DNA from: Thermogemmatispora sp042408965
GTDB lineage: Bacteria > Chloroflexota > Ktedonobacteria > Ktedonobacterales > Ktedonobacteraceae
DNA: 64,000 nt
Reading direction: 5' to 3'
Assembly (NCBI GenBank): GCA_042408965.1
Contig: JBHOQN010000165.1
Span: 3,800 to 67,799, forward strand
Shown: positions 36,055-44,850 of the stretch, in pieces
Layout: every line of letters begins with the position of its first letter
How positions within the stretch are numbered: the first letter of the stretch is position 1
Translations under genes and position numbers: made by a program
The notes under the pieces: generated by a model
Database searches by the model: none
What the model was told of the DNA's origin: nothing
Seen by the model: the letters and a program-made list of their open reading frames with translations, nothing else

Positions 36055-37344
36055 CTAGCGCCTGGCGAAGACCAGGACGGTCTGTCCAAGCTGGATCTTA
36101 TCTCCTTCCTGGAGAGGATAGATCTGGTACTTATTGATCGTCTGTCCATTCAGGCGTGTACCATTAGCACTGCCCTCGTCTTTCAGACCATAATTCCCAT
36201 TCCCCATGTTGAGAATCGAGGCATGCAGACGCGAGACAGCCAGATCTTCGAGGAAGATATCACTTTCACGGCTGCGCCCGATGCTGAGGGAGTCCTTACG
36301 GATCTCAAAGACCTTGCCTGGCTCCTTCCCCTCTTCGACGCGGATAATGCCCGTGCGGCCCTGGGGGCCAGTATTGCGCAGAACGGTCTTGTCGGCATCA
36401 GCGAAAGGTGGAGCGCCCATCTCCTGAGGGATCGTGGGTCCGCCCAGGCCGGCGAAACCTGGCATCGAGGCCTGGGGTTGGGGCTGTTGCCAGGGCGAGG
36501 TACTCGCAGGAGACGAAGGTGCCGGGGTCGATGGAATCTGGCCCATCATGCCGGCGCCCTGCTGCTGTGGAGGCTGGCCCCAGGGAGACTGAGGAGCGGC
36601 TTGAGGAGCCTGGGCCCAGGGATCTGCAGTCGGTCCCGGCTGAGCCGTAGCTGGCTGGCCCCAGGGAGACGCGCCCTGCGTTGGCCCGGTGCCGAGCTGC
36701 TGCATGCCCCAGGGAGCCGTGCCTGCGCCGGGCTGCTGCGGCTGCGCCCAGGGGTCCTGAGCGGGAGCAGCCTGTGGATTATCCCAGGGTGAAGCGGGCG
36801 AGCCGGGGATGCCGGGAGCCACCTGAGGCTGATTGCCCCAGCCTGCCCCAGAGGGAGAAGGTCCTGCCTGCGGCTGAGGAGCCCAGGGATTAGCCTGAGG
36901 CTGACCAGTACCAGCCTGTGCGCCCCAGGGAGCAGGCTGTTGTTGCTGTGGCGCGCCCCAGGGAGCAGGCTGTTGTTGCTGTGGCGTATTGCCAGCAGCT
37001 GGTCCCCAGGCGCCCGGCTGTGAGATAGCGCCCTGTGCTGCCCAGGGGGCAGGTTGGGGCTGCTGTGGCGGGACCGCGCCGGGGGTGCCGGGAGCCGCTC
37101 CCCAGGCAGCTGGTCCGGCCTGAGCCTGCTGGCCCCAGGGGTTCTCTGGTGCGTTTCCCATGCCCTGCTGGCCCCAGCCTCCAGGCATTCCCTGCCTCTG
37201 CCAGTCCGACGACTGAGCGGCGGCGCCCTCCTCGTCCTTCTTCTTCCCGCTGCTGCGTATCAGAAGAATGGCTCCTACGACAAGAATGATGACCACGACC
37301 GCTGCAATAATCAGGATGAGCGGACTAGAAAGTAGATTATGCAT
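36055..37344 (-). CDS. FHA-domain membrane protein with Trp/Pro/Gln-rich repeats
   Basis: 429 aa. One N-terminal hydrophobic helix (about 8-29) anchors it. A long low-complexity region (about 45-310) is built of irregular copies of 'PWG' with runs of Gln and Pro, including two identical copies of an 11-residue unit. A C-terminal FHA domain (about 330-429) has 'IGRSRESDIF', 'SRLHA' and 'DEGSANGTRLNG', so it should bind phosphothreonine. GGAGGGG precedes the ATG. It lies immediately upstream of nothing on its own strand but follows a kinase-FHA gene, so it may be a membrane docking partner for kinase targets. Confidence 0.88.
   Translation of the reverse strand: MHNLLSSPLILIIAAVVVIILVVGAILLIRSSGKKKDEEGAAAQSSDWQRQGMPGGWGQQGMGNAPENPWGQQAQAGPAAWGAAPGTPGAVPPQQPQPAPWAAQGAISQPGAWGPAAGNTPQQQQPAPWGAPQQQQPAPWGAQAGTGQPQANPWAPQPQAGPSPSGAGWGNQPQVAPGIPGSPASPWDNPQAAPAQDPWAQPQQPGAGTAPWGMQQLGTGPTQGASPWGQPATAQPGPTADPWAQAPQAAPQSPWGQPPQQQGAGMMGQIPSTPAPSSPASTSPWQQPQPQASMPGFAGLGGPTIPQEMGAPPFADADKTVLRNTGPQGRTGIIRVEEGKEPGKVFEIRKDSLSIGRSRESDIFLEDLAVSRLHASILNMGNGNYGLKDEGSANGTRLNGQTINKYQIYPLQEGDKIQLGQTVLVFARR
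36921..36986 (-). repeat. Perfect tandem duplication of a 33-bp unit
   Basis: Bases 36921-36953 and 36954-36986 are identical. The unit encodes 11 residues (PWG, Gln-run and Pro), an in-frame duplication inside the disordered region of the FHA membrane protein. Confidence 0.9.
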
Positions 37345-37456
37345 GCTGTTTCACCCCTCCGAGTTGTGGGAGTTACCTGGCCTGGCCGATCCATGTTTCC
37401 TGGCATAGTAAGCGACCGCAGGGGCCGTCCCTACAACTTCAAAATAGCTTGATAGC

Positions 37457-38671
37457 TCAGCGCAATTCAAAGCGAACCTCGACACTGCCGAAGCGTAGAA
37501 TATCTCCGTCCTTGAGCACATGCTCCTCGTGAGGCGCTAACACCACTCCATTTAAGCGTGTTTTATTGAGCGCGTTCAGATCTTCAACGGTAAATGTCCC
37601 ATGCTGGTTACGTATATAGGCGTGACGCCGACCGACCGTTTTATCCATCAGGTTGATCTCCGGATAGATGCCCAGAATCGGATCGTGGCGCCCGACCACC
37701 ATCAGATCGCCGTTGAGTGGGAAGGCCTGCCCGGCGGGCAGCACAACGAGGCGTGCCTGCCGTTGTGGGGCTGCCCTGGCCTGCGCCGGCCGTTCGACCT
37801 CTGGCGCTTCAGCGTGCTCATCCGCCCCTACCTCCTGAACCCGCTGTTGCAGTTGCTCAAGCGCTGCGAGGAACTCCTGCGGTGTCTGGTAGCGGTCCGC
37901 AGGCGCCTTGGCCATCGCCTTCTGAAAAAACTGATCCATTTCGGGTGGCAGCCCGGGGCGCTGGCGACAGATCGAGGGCACCTTGTCATTCATGTGCTTG
38001 ATGACGATATCAACCGCCGTCTCGCCCTCGAAAGGCGGGTGCCCTGTCAGCATCTCAAACAAGACGGTTGCCACCGAGTAGAGATCGGAGCGAGTATCTG
38101 CCGAGCGCCCGCTCTCGGCCTGCTCCGGAGCGATATAGTAAGGAGTGCCCATGAAGACATTGGACTGCGTGAGCGTGACTGTCTCACGGCTGCGCGCCAG
38201 CCCGAAGTCGGTGATCTTGACCACATCTCTGGTATTGAGGAGAATATTCTGGGGCTTGATATCGCGGTGGACCACGCCGTGCTTGTAAGCCACGTCGAGG
38301 CCTTCGGCGATCTGGTGCGCGTAGTTGAGAGCGCGCGAAGGCTTCAGCGGGCCGTAGGTGATCGTATGATATTTCAGATTCTGCCCGTCGATGTAGTCCA
38401 TCACGATAAAGTGCATGTTATGATCTTCCCCATAATCGATAATGCGCACGATATGAGGATCGCTCAGATGCAAAAGGATACGCGCCTCGCGCTGGAAGCG
38501 GGCCAGTAGTTCACTGTCGCCGGCCAGCTCGACATGCATGATCTTTATCGCGTAGATGTGGTTGTTTTCGAGATCACGAGCGACATAGACGGTGGCAAAG
38601 TTGCCCCGCCCTCTTTCGTCAATGAGCTTATATCGACCTTTGATGACACGCCCGATCATGTCACCGTCCAT
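37457..38671 (-). CDS. Ser/Thr protein kinase with C-terminal FHA domain (copy 1)
   Basis: 404 aa. Kinase domain about 13-270 with 'GRGNFATVY', Lys in 'YAIKIM', 'HRDIKPQNIL', 'DFGLA' and 'GTPYYIAPEQ', all catalytic residues present. A short linker (about 270-310) joins an FHA domain (about 320-404: 'VVGRHDPIL', 'GRRHAYI', 'EDLNALNKTRLNG'). Kinase and phosphothreonine reader in one chain suggest binding of its own or a partner's phosphorylated site. No membrane segment. It has a close homologue at 39729-41051. TAGGAG precedes the ATG and a strong promoter lies just upstream. Confidence 0.94.
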   Translation of the reverse strand: MDGDMIGRVIKGRYKLIDERGRGNFATVYVARDLENNHIYAIKIMHVELAGDSELLARFQREARILLHLSDPHIVRIIDYGEDHNMHFIVMDYIDGQNLKYHTITYGPLKPSRALNYAHQIAEGLDVAYKHGVVHRDIKPQNILLNTRDVVKITDFGLARSRETVTLTQSNVFMGTPYYIAPEQAESGRSADTRSDLYSVATVLFEMLTGHPPFEGETAVDIVIKHMNDKVPSICRQRPGLPPEMDQFFQKAMAKAPADRYQTPQEFLAALEQLQQRVQEVGADEHAEAPEVERPAQARAAPQRQARLVVLPAGQAFPLNGDLMVVGRHDPILGIYPEINLMDKTVGRRHAYIRNQHGTFTVEDLNALNKTRLNGVVLAPHEEHVLKDGDILRFGSVEVRFELR

Positions 38672-38708
38672 GGCGCAAACTCCTACTTAAAGGCTATTCC
38701 TCGCGGCT

Positions 38709-38737
38709 ATTATACATCATTCCCTGTCTCATGTCAT
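38709..38737 (-). promoter_or_regulatory. Strong promoter of kinase-FHA copy 1
   Basis: Minus strand: ATGACA (complement of 38732-38737), 17 bp, TATAAT (complement of 38709-38714). The leader would be about 31 nt. Confidence 0.65.
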
Positions 38738-38838
38738 TGGTGGGTGGCTTTTTTCATCTGCCCTCCTACCCCAGAATACGGACGTCTTCCCGGCCGGGAG
38801 ACATGACTAGGGAGGTCCTGGCTGATTGACGAAACATC

Positions 38839-38868
38839 TTGCTTTTCCCTGACTGGACTGCGTATAGT
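38839..38868 (+). promoter_or_regulatory. Candidate promoter of the HAD hydrolase gene
   Basis: TTGCTT (38839-38844), 18 bp, TATAGT (38863-38868). It is divergent from the kinase promoter at 38709-38737. Confidence 0.4.
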
Positions 38869-38920
38869 GAGAAAAGGCAGACTGCATGCTGCTATCTTTC
38901 TATGAGGGGAGAGCGGCCAT

Positions 38921-39700
38921 ATGGCGGCCATTCGCGGTGTACTCCTTGATATCGATGGCGTGCTGCATGTGAGCATGCAGCCAATTGCTGGAGCGGCCGA
39001 GACGCTGCGCTGGCTGGAAGAGCATGGCTATCACCTGGCCTTTGTGACGAATACCACCACGCTGGCGCGTGCGACGCTTGCCAGGCGCCTGCAGGAGATC
39101 GGTCTGCCACTGGTCGCAGAGCAGTTGGTGACGGCTCCGGCGGCTGCGGCGGGCTACATTCGTCAGCATTATCCACGCGGACGCTGCTGGTTACTGACGA
39201 AAGGCGATACTGCCCTTGATTTTGCGGGTATCGAGCTGGTGGATGAGCGAGCCGACGTTGTGGTGATTGGTGGGGCTGAAGAGCTGCTGACGTATGAAAA
39301 CATGAATCGGGCCTTTCGTCTCCTGATGGATGGGGCGGACCTGCTGGCGATGCATAAGAACCTCTACTGGCGGGTCAGCGATGGGCTGCGCCTGGATAGC
39401 GGGCCGTTTGTCTATGCGCTGGAGCTGGCCTCTGGCAAGCAGGCCATTGTGACAGGCAAGCCGGAGCGCGCCTTCTTTGAGCAAGCGCTCAGCCTCATCG
39501 GCGTCCCGGCTGAGGAGACTCTGATGGTGGGCGATGATCTGCTCAACGATGTACAGGGGGCCAGGCGCGCTGGCCTGCGAGCCGCGCTGGTCTGCACCGG
39601 CAAACACGGAGCTGACTCGCCGCTGCTCGCGGAGAGCCAGCCTGAGGCGGTGCTGCCCTCAATCGCCGATCTGCCGCGCTACCTGGAGGCCCTGGCCTGA
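38921..39700 (+). CDS. HAD-superfamily hydrolase, class IIA (NagD-like)
   Basis: 259 aa. Motif I 'LLDIDGVL' (about 8-15), motif II 'VTNTTT' (about 46-51), motif III Lys in 'TGKPE' (about 177-181) and motif IV 'VGDDLLNDVQGA' (about 203-214) are complete. The cap between motifs II and III marks NagD/PGP-type phosphatases acting on small phosphate esters. GAGGGGA precedes the ATG. The gene lies alone on the plus strand between two kinase-FHA genes on the minus strand; its end is 28 bp from the stop of the second. Confidence 0.9.
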   Translation: MAAIRGVLLDIDGVLHVSMQPIAGAAETLRWLEEHGYHLAFVTNTTTLARATLARRLQEIGLPLVAEQLVTAPAAAAGYIRQHYPRGRCWLLTKGDTALDFAGIELVDERADVVVIGGAEELLTYENMNRAFRLLMDGADLLAMHKNLYWRVSDGLRLDSGPFVYALELASGKQAIVTGKPERAFFEQALSLIGVPAEETLMVGDDLLNDVQGARRAGLRAALVCTGKHGADSPLLAESQPEAVLPSIADLPRYLEALA

Positions 39701-39728
39701 GTGAGGCGAGCTGCTCCTACGAATGGGA

Positions 39729-41051
39729 TCAGGAGCCGTTAGTGGCAGGTACGTCTGTGAGTTCAAAGCGCAGTTCGACGTTGCCGAAGCGCACGATGTC
39801 GCCATGTTTGAGCAGATGCTCCTCCTCCGGGGCGAGAAAGGTGCCGTTGAGGCGCGTCTTGTTGCGCGAGTGCAGATCCTCAACGGTGAAGGTCCCCTGA
39901 CGGTTCCTGATGCGAGCGTGGCGTCGGCCAACCATTTTATCAGCGAGGCTGATGTCCGGGTAGAGGTTGCGATGGGGATCGCGGCGTCCGACGATCAACT
40001 CCTCACCGATCAGAGGAAAGCGCTCCCCGCTGACGAGATGCACCAGGCAAGCGGGTGCAGGCGTCTCTGCCTTCTTGCCGTCTGACTCTCTGATGGTATC
40101 CTGCTGGTAGAGCAGAATCTCCTGAGCTGCCGCGGCAGGGCCAGGCGTGACAGAAGGCACTGGGGTGGGTGCCACCGAGACCGGAGCCAGGCTGCCCGAT
40201 TGGCCTGCCGTCGCCTGGAGGCTGCGCCGCAGGTAGTCGAGAGCCATGACGAACTCCTCGGGGCTCTGATAGCGCTGGGCCGGGTCCTTGGCCAGCGCCT
40301 TCCGGAAGAAGAGGTCGGCCGCCGCTGGTAGGTCAGCGCGGATCTCGCAGATAGAGGGGATCGGCGCACTTTTATGCTTCATGATCAGCTCCATCACGTT
40401 GTTCCCGCGATAGGGAGGGTGTCCGGCCAGCATCTCGAAGAGAATCGCCGCCACCGAGTAGAGGTCGGCGCGGATATCCACCGAGTGTCCGCTATCGATC
40501 TGTTCTGGGGAGATATAGTAGGCCGTGCCCATAAATTCGTCAGTCTCGGTGATCGTAGGCATATCCTTGCCGCGCGCCAGTCCGAAGTCGGTGATCTTGA
40601 TTTCTCCCCTATTGGTGACCAGAATATTCTGTGGTTTGAGATCGCGGTGGACCACGCCGTGGCGGTTGGCGGCCTCGAGACCCTGGATCACCTGCTGTGC
40701 GTAGTTCAGGGCGAGATCGGCCGGCAGTGGGCCTGAGCGGTTCATCACGACGCGCAGATTATGCCCGTCGATGTAGTCCATCACGATGAAGTAGAAGCGA
40801 TTATCGAATCCATAGTCGATGACGCGCACAATATGAGGATTGCTGATCCCCTGGGGTAGGTAGGCCTCGCGCTGGAACCGTGCGACGATCTCGGGATTGC
40901 GCATAAATTTGTCGTGGAGCAGTTTCACGGCGTAGAGATAGTTGGTTTCCAGGTCGCGCGTGATATAAACGCTTCCGAAAGCGCCCTCTGCGAGCTTATC
41001 GATCAGTTTATAGCGTCCCTTTACCAGGTAGCCTGAGAATTCGTCGTCCAT
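39729..41051 (-). CDS. Ser/Thr protein kinase with C-terminal FHA domain (copy 2)
   Basis: 440 aa from the ATG at 41051, preceded by AGGAG; a longer frame upstream lacks a site. The kinase domain (about 10-270) has 'AEGAFGSVY', Lys in 'YAVKLL', 'HRDLKPQNIL' and 'DFGLARG'. A longer Pro/Ala-rich linker (about 285-345) leads to the FHA domain (about 355-440: 'VGRRDPHRN', 'GRRHARI', 'LHSRNKTRLNG'). It is clearly paralogous to the gene at 37457-38671: the ends of both FHA domains ('HGDIVRFGNVELRFEL' / 'DGDILRFGSVEVRFEL') nearly match. It may be co-transcribed with the upstream glycosyltransferase operon, which ends 77 bp before it. Confidence 0.94.
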   Translation of the reverse strand: MDDEFSGYLVKGRYKLIDKLAEGAFGSVYITRDLETNYLYAVKLLHDKFMRNPEIVARFQREAYLPQGISNPHIVRVIDYGFDNRFYFIVMDYIDGHNLRVVMNRSGPLPADLALNYAQQVIQGLEAANRHGVVHRDLKPQNILVTNRGEIKITDFGLARGKDMPTITETDEFMGTAYYISPEQIDSGHSVDIRADLYSVAAILFEMLAGHPPYRGNNVMELIMKHKSAPIPSICEIRADLPAAADLFFRKALAKDPAQRYQSPEEFVMALDYLRRSLQATAGQSGSLAPVSVAPTPVPSVTPGPAAAAQEILLYQQDTIRESDGKKAETPAPACLVHLVSGERFPLIGEELIVGRRDPHRNLYPDISLADKMVGRRHARIRNRQGTFTVEDLHSRNKTRLNGTFLAPEEEHLLKHGDIVRFGNVELRFELTDVPATNGS

Positions 41052-41128
41052 CCTGGCTGCTCCTGCCAATCTATGGATACGCTTCTGGCCTCGATCATAC
41101 AGCCTGAGAAGCAAACATCTACACTATA

Positions 41129-42538
41129 TCATAACGGTTCGGCATGGTATGAATCATATGAACCGGGACGGCGACGCAGGCCTTGCAGCAGCAGGGCCAG
41201 GGTGGCGGCCAGCAGCAAGAGATTGCGCGCCAGGATCATCTCGAAGAAGCCGGGGAGCGTCAGGACGATCTGTGCAGCGCTGGACGGATTGGCCAGATGG
41301 GGATAGAAGATGACATAGATTCCTGTGGTCAGGAGGCCGATGGTGCTCCAGCAGAGGAGCCAGGCCCGTCCACAGGCGCTGCGCGCCGCTTGTCCCTCGC
41401 AGCAGAGTGCGACAAGCGGCAGGACCCAGATGAGATACTGCGGGCTGAGGACTTTGCCGGTGGTGATCAGGACCAGCAGGCTGGCCAGCACGGCCTCGCG
41501 GAGATCGAAGCGGCCCTGGCTCTGGAGCCAGAGGATCAGCAGCAGGCCAGCGGCCAGAAGCGCGTTACAGATCAGTGCCAGGGGACCGCTCGCTGGACTG
41601 AGCAGGTTCAGGGAGCCATAGCTGAAGCTGGTGCGGATGGAGGCTCCAAAATGGCTGAGCAGCCAGAGCAGGCTGCTCGGGAGCGATTCAATCTGGGCGG
41701 GACGCTGACTGAAGTAGCTCAGGGGGGCCAGGATGGCCGCCTGCGCGTTTAGCAGCGCAAAGGGGAGACTCAGGATAACCACGCTCGCCAGGAAGTAGAG
41801 GCTGTTCTGCCAGCGCAGGATAGCGCTGCTCCACCCTGAAGGACCTGCGGAGGCGTTTCGGACACCACTCTTTCTGGCACGCAGGCCCTGCTGCTCCGCC
41901 AGCAGAAGCGCTGGCAGCCCCACCAGCGGATAGAGCTTCAGCAAAGTTCCCAGCGCCAGCGCCAGGTAGGCCAGCCGCCAGCGCCTGCGCTGCGCCGCCA
42001 GTACGCAGAGCAGCGTGCACAAGGCTGGCAAGAGATCGTAGCGCACCTGCAGCACGGCCGCCGTTCCCAGCAGCAGGAGCCAGGCCGCCAGCCATGCTGC
42101 TCGTGTCGAGGCGTAGCGCTGCAGGAGCCAGAGCAGCGCGGCCGCCGCCAGCAGCATCAACAGGGCGAAGCCGAGCGTGTAGTAGGGAATCGGCACGAGC
42201 AGAGGCAGCGAGAAGGCCAGCAGCGTGAGCGGAGGATATTCGAGCGGGAGCATGTGCAGGGCTGGCTGAGGGGGAGTGATCCCCAGGAAGGCGCACTGTC
42301 CTGCGGGCAGCCAGTGTGTGGCCGTGCTGCCGAACCAGAAGGTCAGGGCGTAGCACTGGTAGCGTGTCAGATCGGTGGGGGCCAGGAAGACCTGCCAGGC
42401 ACTTTCAACGAAGAGCAGCCCTGCGATCACGGGCAGCAGGTAGCGCCTGGCATGGTGGGCATAGCGTCTCTCATAGGCCCAGAAGGCTCTGGCCCGGCGC
42501 CAGAGTGGCGCTCTGACGCCTGGTCGCTCGCTATCCAT
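41129..42538 (-). CDS. Integral membrane glycosyltransferase, GT87-like
   Basis: 469 aa with about ten hydrophobic segments. The pattern 'LKLYPLVGLPALL' (about 198-210) after an Arg/Lys-rich loop, and 'QVRYDLLPAL' (about 165-174), resemble polyprenyl-phosphate-mannose-dependent mannosyltransferases of the GT87/DUF2029 group. These transfer a sugar from a lipid donor on the outer face of the membrane. Last of four genes in a glycosyltransferase operon; its start follows the preceding stop by 2 bp. The exact sugar is unknown. Confidence 0.8.
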   Translation of the reverse strand: MDSERPGVRAPLWRRARAFWAYERRYAHHARRYLLPVIAGLLFVESAWQVFLAPTDLTRYQCYALTFWFGSTATHWLPAGQCAFLGITPPQPALHMLPLEYPPLTLLAFSLPLLVPIPYYTLGFALLMLLAAAALLWLLQRYASTRAAWLAAWLLLLGTAAVLQVRYDLLPALCTLLCVLAAQRRRWRLAYLALALGTLLKLYPLVGLPALLLAEQQGLRARKSGVRNASAGPSGWSSAILRWQNSLYFLASVVILSLPFALLNAQAAILAPLSYFSQRPAQIESLPSSLLWLLSHFGASIRTSFSYGSLNLLSPASGPLALICNALLAAGLLLILWLQSQGRFDLREAVLASLLVLITTGKVLSPQYLIWVLPLVALCCEGQAARSACGRAWLLCWSTIGLLTTGIYVIFYPHLANPSSAAQIVLTLPGFFEMILARNLLLLAATLALLLQGLRRRPGSYDSYHAEPL

Positions 42539-42540
42539 GG

Positions 42541-43683
42541 TTATGACGACGCTGTCCTGGCGGAGGCGCGTTCCGCCAGCATTTCCTGAAAGACGGCGTA
42601 GGTTTTTCTGGCGATCGCCTCCTGGGTATAATGAGCCAGGATATGCTGACGGGCCTGACGGGCCAGGCGCTGGTACAGCTCCTGATCCTCCAGCAAACGG
42701 CGTACGCAGGCGGCCAGGGCGTGGGCGTCGCCCTCCGGGCAGATCAGTCCACCGTCGCCGACAGTGATAGGGATCTCGCCCGAATCCGAGCCGACCACGG
42801 GCACCTCACAGCACATCGCCTCGGCCATCGAGCGCCCGAACTGTTCCATCCAGTTCGGGCGAGTCAGCGAGGGTTGCAGCAGGACATGCATCTTGCGCAT
42901 CTCGTCAGGCACCTTGTAGCTCGGCAGGCTGCCCAGAAAGCTGACGCGCTCCGCCACCCCCAGGCGTTGAGCCAGCCTCTCCAGATCCTCGCGCAGCGGA
43001 CCGTAGCCGATGAAGACCACGCGGCAACAGGCTGGCAATTCTGCCAGGGCCTCAACGATCAGCGGCACGCCCTTCTCCTCCTTCAGGCGCCCCACATATC
43101 CCAGAATGAATGGCTCACCGGGTTGCCAGGGACGGCGCTGGGGATCGGGGTAGTGCAGGCTCGGCTCAGCGCCGAACTGAGCGATCAGGTGGATCTTGCC
43201 AGTATAGCCCTTGCGCCGCAGCACCTCGCCCGCCGCCTTGTTGCAGACCTGTGCATGTTGTGTCTGGCGGTAGCAATAGAGTTCAATCTGGCGGAACGGC
43301 GGAGGGTAGCGGCGATAGAGGTTTTGAAAGGCCGAGAAGATCGCCAGAGCCCCGTAGCGCACCGCCAGGCGGATCGCCTGATAGGTAGCGAAGTTGTACG
43401 GCTCCTCGTCGATATGCACGATATCCGGGCGCACGCGGCGCATGATGCTGTTGAGCTGTGGGTAGTAGTGTACATGGAAATGCCCATTGAGGGCCATCGG
43501 CGTCACGATCAGCTCATAGCCATCCAGGTAGACGTGCTCAAGCTCCTGCTTGCTCCCGTCGTCGGCGAGCCAGTAGGGAGGGGTCACAGCAGTCAGCTCA
43601 ACATCGGGGCACTTCGCGAGTTCTTCGAGCTTGCGGTGGGAAGTGCCCGCGACATAGGCTTTTGAGATCGTCAGGACTCGCAT
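42541..43683 (-). CDS. Glycosyltransferase family 4
   Basis: 380 aa, GT-B fold. N-terminal Rossmann start 'MRVLTISKAYVAGTSHRK'; 'FILGYVGRLKEEKGVPLIVEAL' (about 188-209) and the nucleotide-sugar-binding 'EQFGRSMAEAM' (about 285-295, E-x7-E) followed by 'VVGSDSGEIP'. It transfers a sugar from a nucleotide donor inside the cell. The ATG abuts the stop codon of the preceding gene directly, with no bases between. Third gene of the operon; acceptor unknown. Confidence 0.92.
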   Translation of the reverse strand: MRVLTISKAYVAGTSHRKLEELAKCPDVELTAVTPPYWLADDGSKQELEHVYLDGYELIVTPMALNGHFHVHYYPQLNSIMRRVRPDIVHIDEEPYNFATYQAIRLAVRYGALAIFSAFQNLYRRYPPPFRQIELYCYRQTQHAQVCNKAAGEVLRRKGYTGKIHLIAQFGAEPSLHYPDPQRRPWQPGEPFILGYVGRLKEEKGVPLIVEALAELPACCRVVFIGYGPLREDLERLAQRLGVAERVSFLGSLPSYKVPDEMRKMHVLLQPSLTRPNWMEQFGRSMAEAMCCEVPVVGSDSGEIPITVGDGGLICPEGDAHALAACVRRLLEDQELYQRLARQARQHILAHYTQEAIARKTYAVFQEMLAERASARTASS

Positions 43684-44850
43684 TTAAGCCTTCTCCAGAG
43701 CTAGGGCCGCCTCATAGGCGGCCAGAGTCTCGCTAGCAGTCTTACGCCAGTTGAAATGGGTGGCGCGGCGCAGCGAGCGTGCTCGCAGGTCCGCCTCAAG
43801 AGTGATATCGCTGAGGACAGCATACATGGCCTCGGCCAGGGCGTCCAGATCCTCGGGATCAACGCTCAAGGCGGCATTGCCCACCACCTCCGGCAGCGAC
43901 GTGCGGTTAGAGCAGACCACCGGTGCGCCGCAGGCCATGGCCTCCAGGGGATCGAGGCCGAAGCCTTCGTACAGGGAAGGAAAGACAAAGAGGCCGGCCG
44001 CACTGTAGATCGCTGCTTTATCGGCGTCGCTCACGAAGCGGAAGATCACCTTATCCGCGATTCCCAGCTCAGCCGCCACCGGGCGGGGATCGGGAAAGCG
44101 CGGCCCCTGCTGTTTCTCCGGGTCGCCCGAGATGAAGAGGCGCAGATCAGGCTCTCCCAGGCGAGCATAGACGCGGGCAAAGGCGCGCACCAACTGGACA
44201 ACGTTCTTGCGCGCATCAAGGCCACCGAGGTAGAAGACATAGCGCTGGTTCTCAGCCAGGCCGTAGCGGGCGCGGGCAGCCGCCAGCACCTCTGGATCGT
44301 GAACCGGGCGGAATTCCTCGCCGGCGGCCTCGTAGATGACACGAATGCGCTCTTCTGGCAGCCTCAGTGTTTCAGCGATGTCGCGCCTGGCATGTTCGGA
44401 GACCGTGATGATCAGAGTGGCACGGCGCACAGCGCGCTCGATGAGCCGCATGTAGGCCTCGATCCTGGCCCCGGCTCGATAGACCGCGATATGCCAGGGG
44501 ATGACATCGTGGACGGTCACGACAACGGGCAGACGAGCATGCAGCGGTGGCGCGAAGTAAGGAATATGCAGCAGATCGACACCGCTGCGCTGAGCCGCGC
44601 GTGGAGAGGTGTACTGTTCCCAGATGAGCTTCTCGATGTTCTCGCTGCGCGCCAGCAGAGCGGGCACAGCGGCCACCTCATAGCGCATACGTGGGCCCGT
44701 TGTCAGCGGGAGTGCGGGCAGCGGTGGTCCCAGGAGAACATACTCGTTCTCTTCGTCGACCTCGGCCAGGGCCTTGAGCAGGTGTAGCAGGTACTGACCA
44801 CTGCCACTGGCAGGATAGCGGAAAAAGAGCGTATTAATGCCGATTCGCAT
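43684..44850 (-). CDS. Glycosyltransferase family 4
   Basis: 388 aa from the ATG at 44850 (GGAGGC upstream). GT4 hallmarks: 'RYVFYLGGLDARKNVVQLVRAF' region (about 200-221), 'YEGFGLDPLEAMACGAPVV' (about 288-306) with the E-x7-E pair, and 'SNRTSLPEVVG'. The N-terminus 'MRIGINTLFFRYPASGSGQ' is typical of mannosyl/glucosyltransferases for cell-surface sugars. The gene starts 17 nt before the upstream gene stops, so they are coupled. The next gene begins at the base after its stop. Confidence 0.93.
   Translation of the reverse strand: MRIGINTLFFRYPASGSGQYLLHLLKALAEVDEENEYVLLGPPLPALPLTTGPRMRYEVAAVPALLARSENIEKLIWEQYTSPRAAQRSGVDLLHIPYFAPPLHARLPVVVTVHDVIPWHIAVYRAGARIEAYMRLIERAVRRATLIITVSEHARRDIAETLRLPEERIRVIYEAAGEEFRPVHDPEVLAAARARYGLAENQRYVFYLGGLDARKNVVQLVRAFARVYARLGEPDLRLFISGDPEKQQGPRFPDPRPVAAELGIADKVIFRFVSDADKAAIYSAAGLFVFPSLYEGFGLDPLEAMACGAPVVCSNRTSLPEVVGNAALSVDPEDLDALAEAMYAVLSDITLEADLRARSLRRATHFNWRKTASETLAAYEAALALEKA

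Noticed and set aside
42631..44787. Two long plus-strand frames across the glycosyltransferase operon
   Set aside because: They oppose genes with intact GT4 motifs and show no ribosome site or domain.
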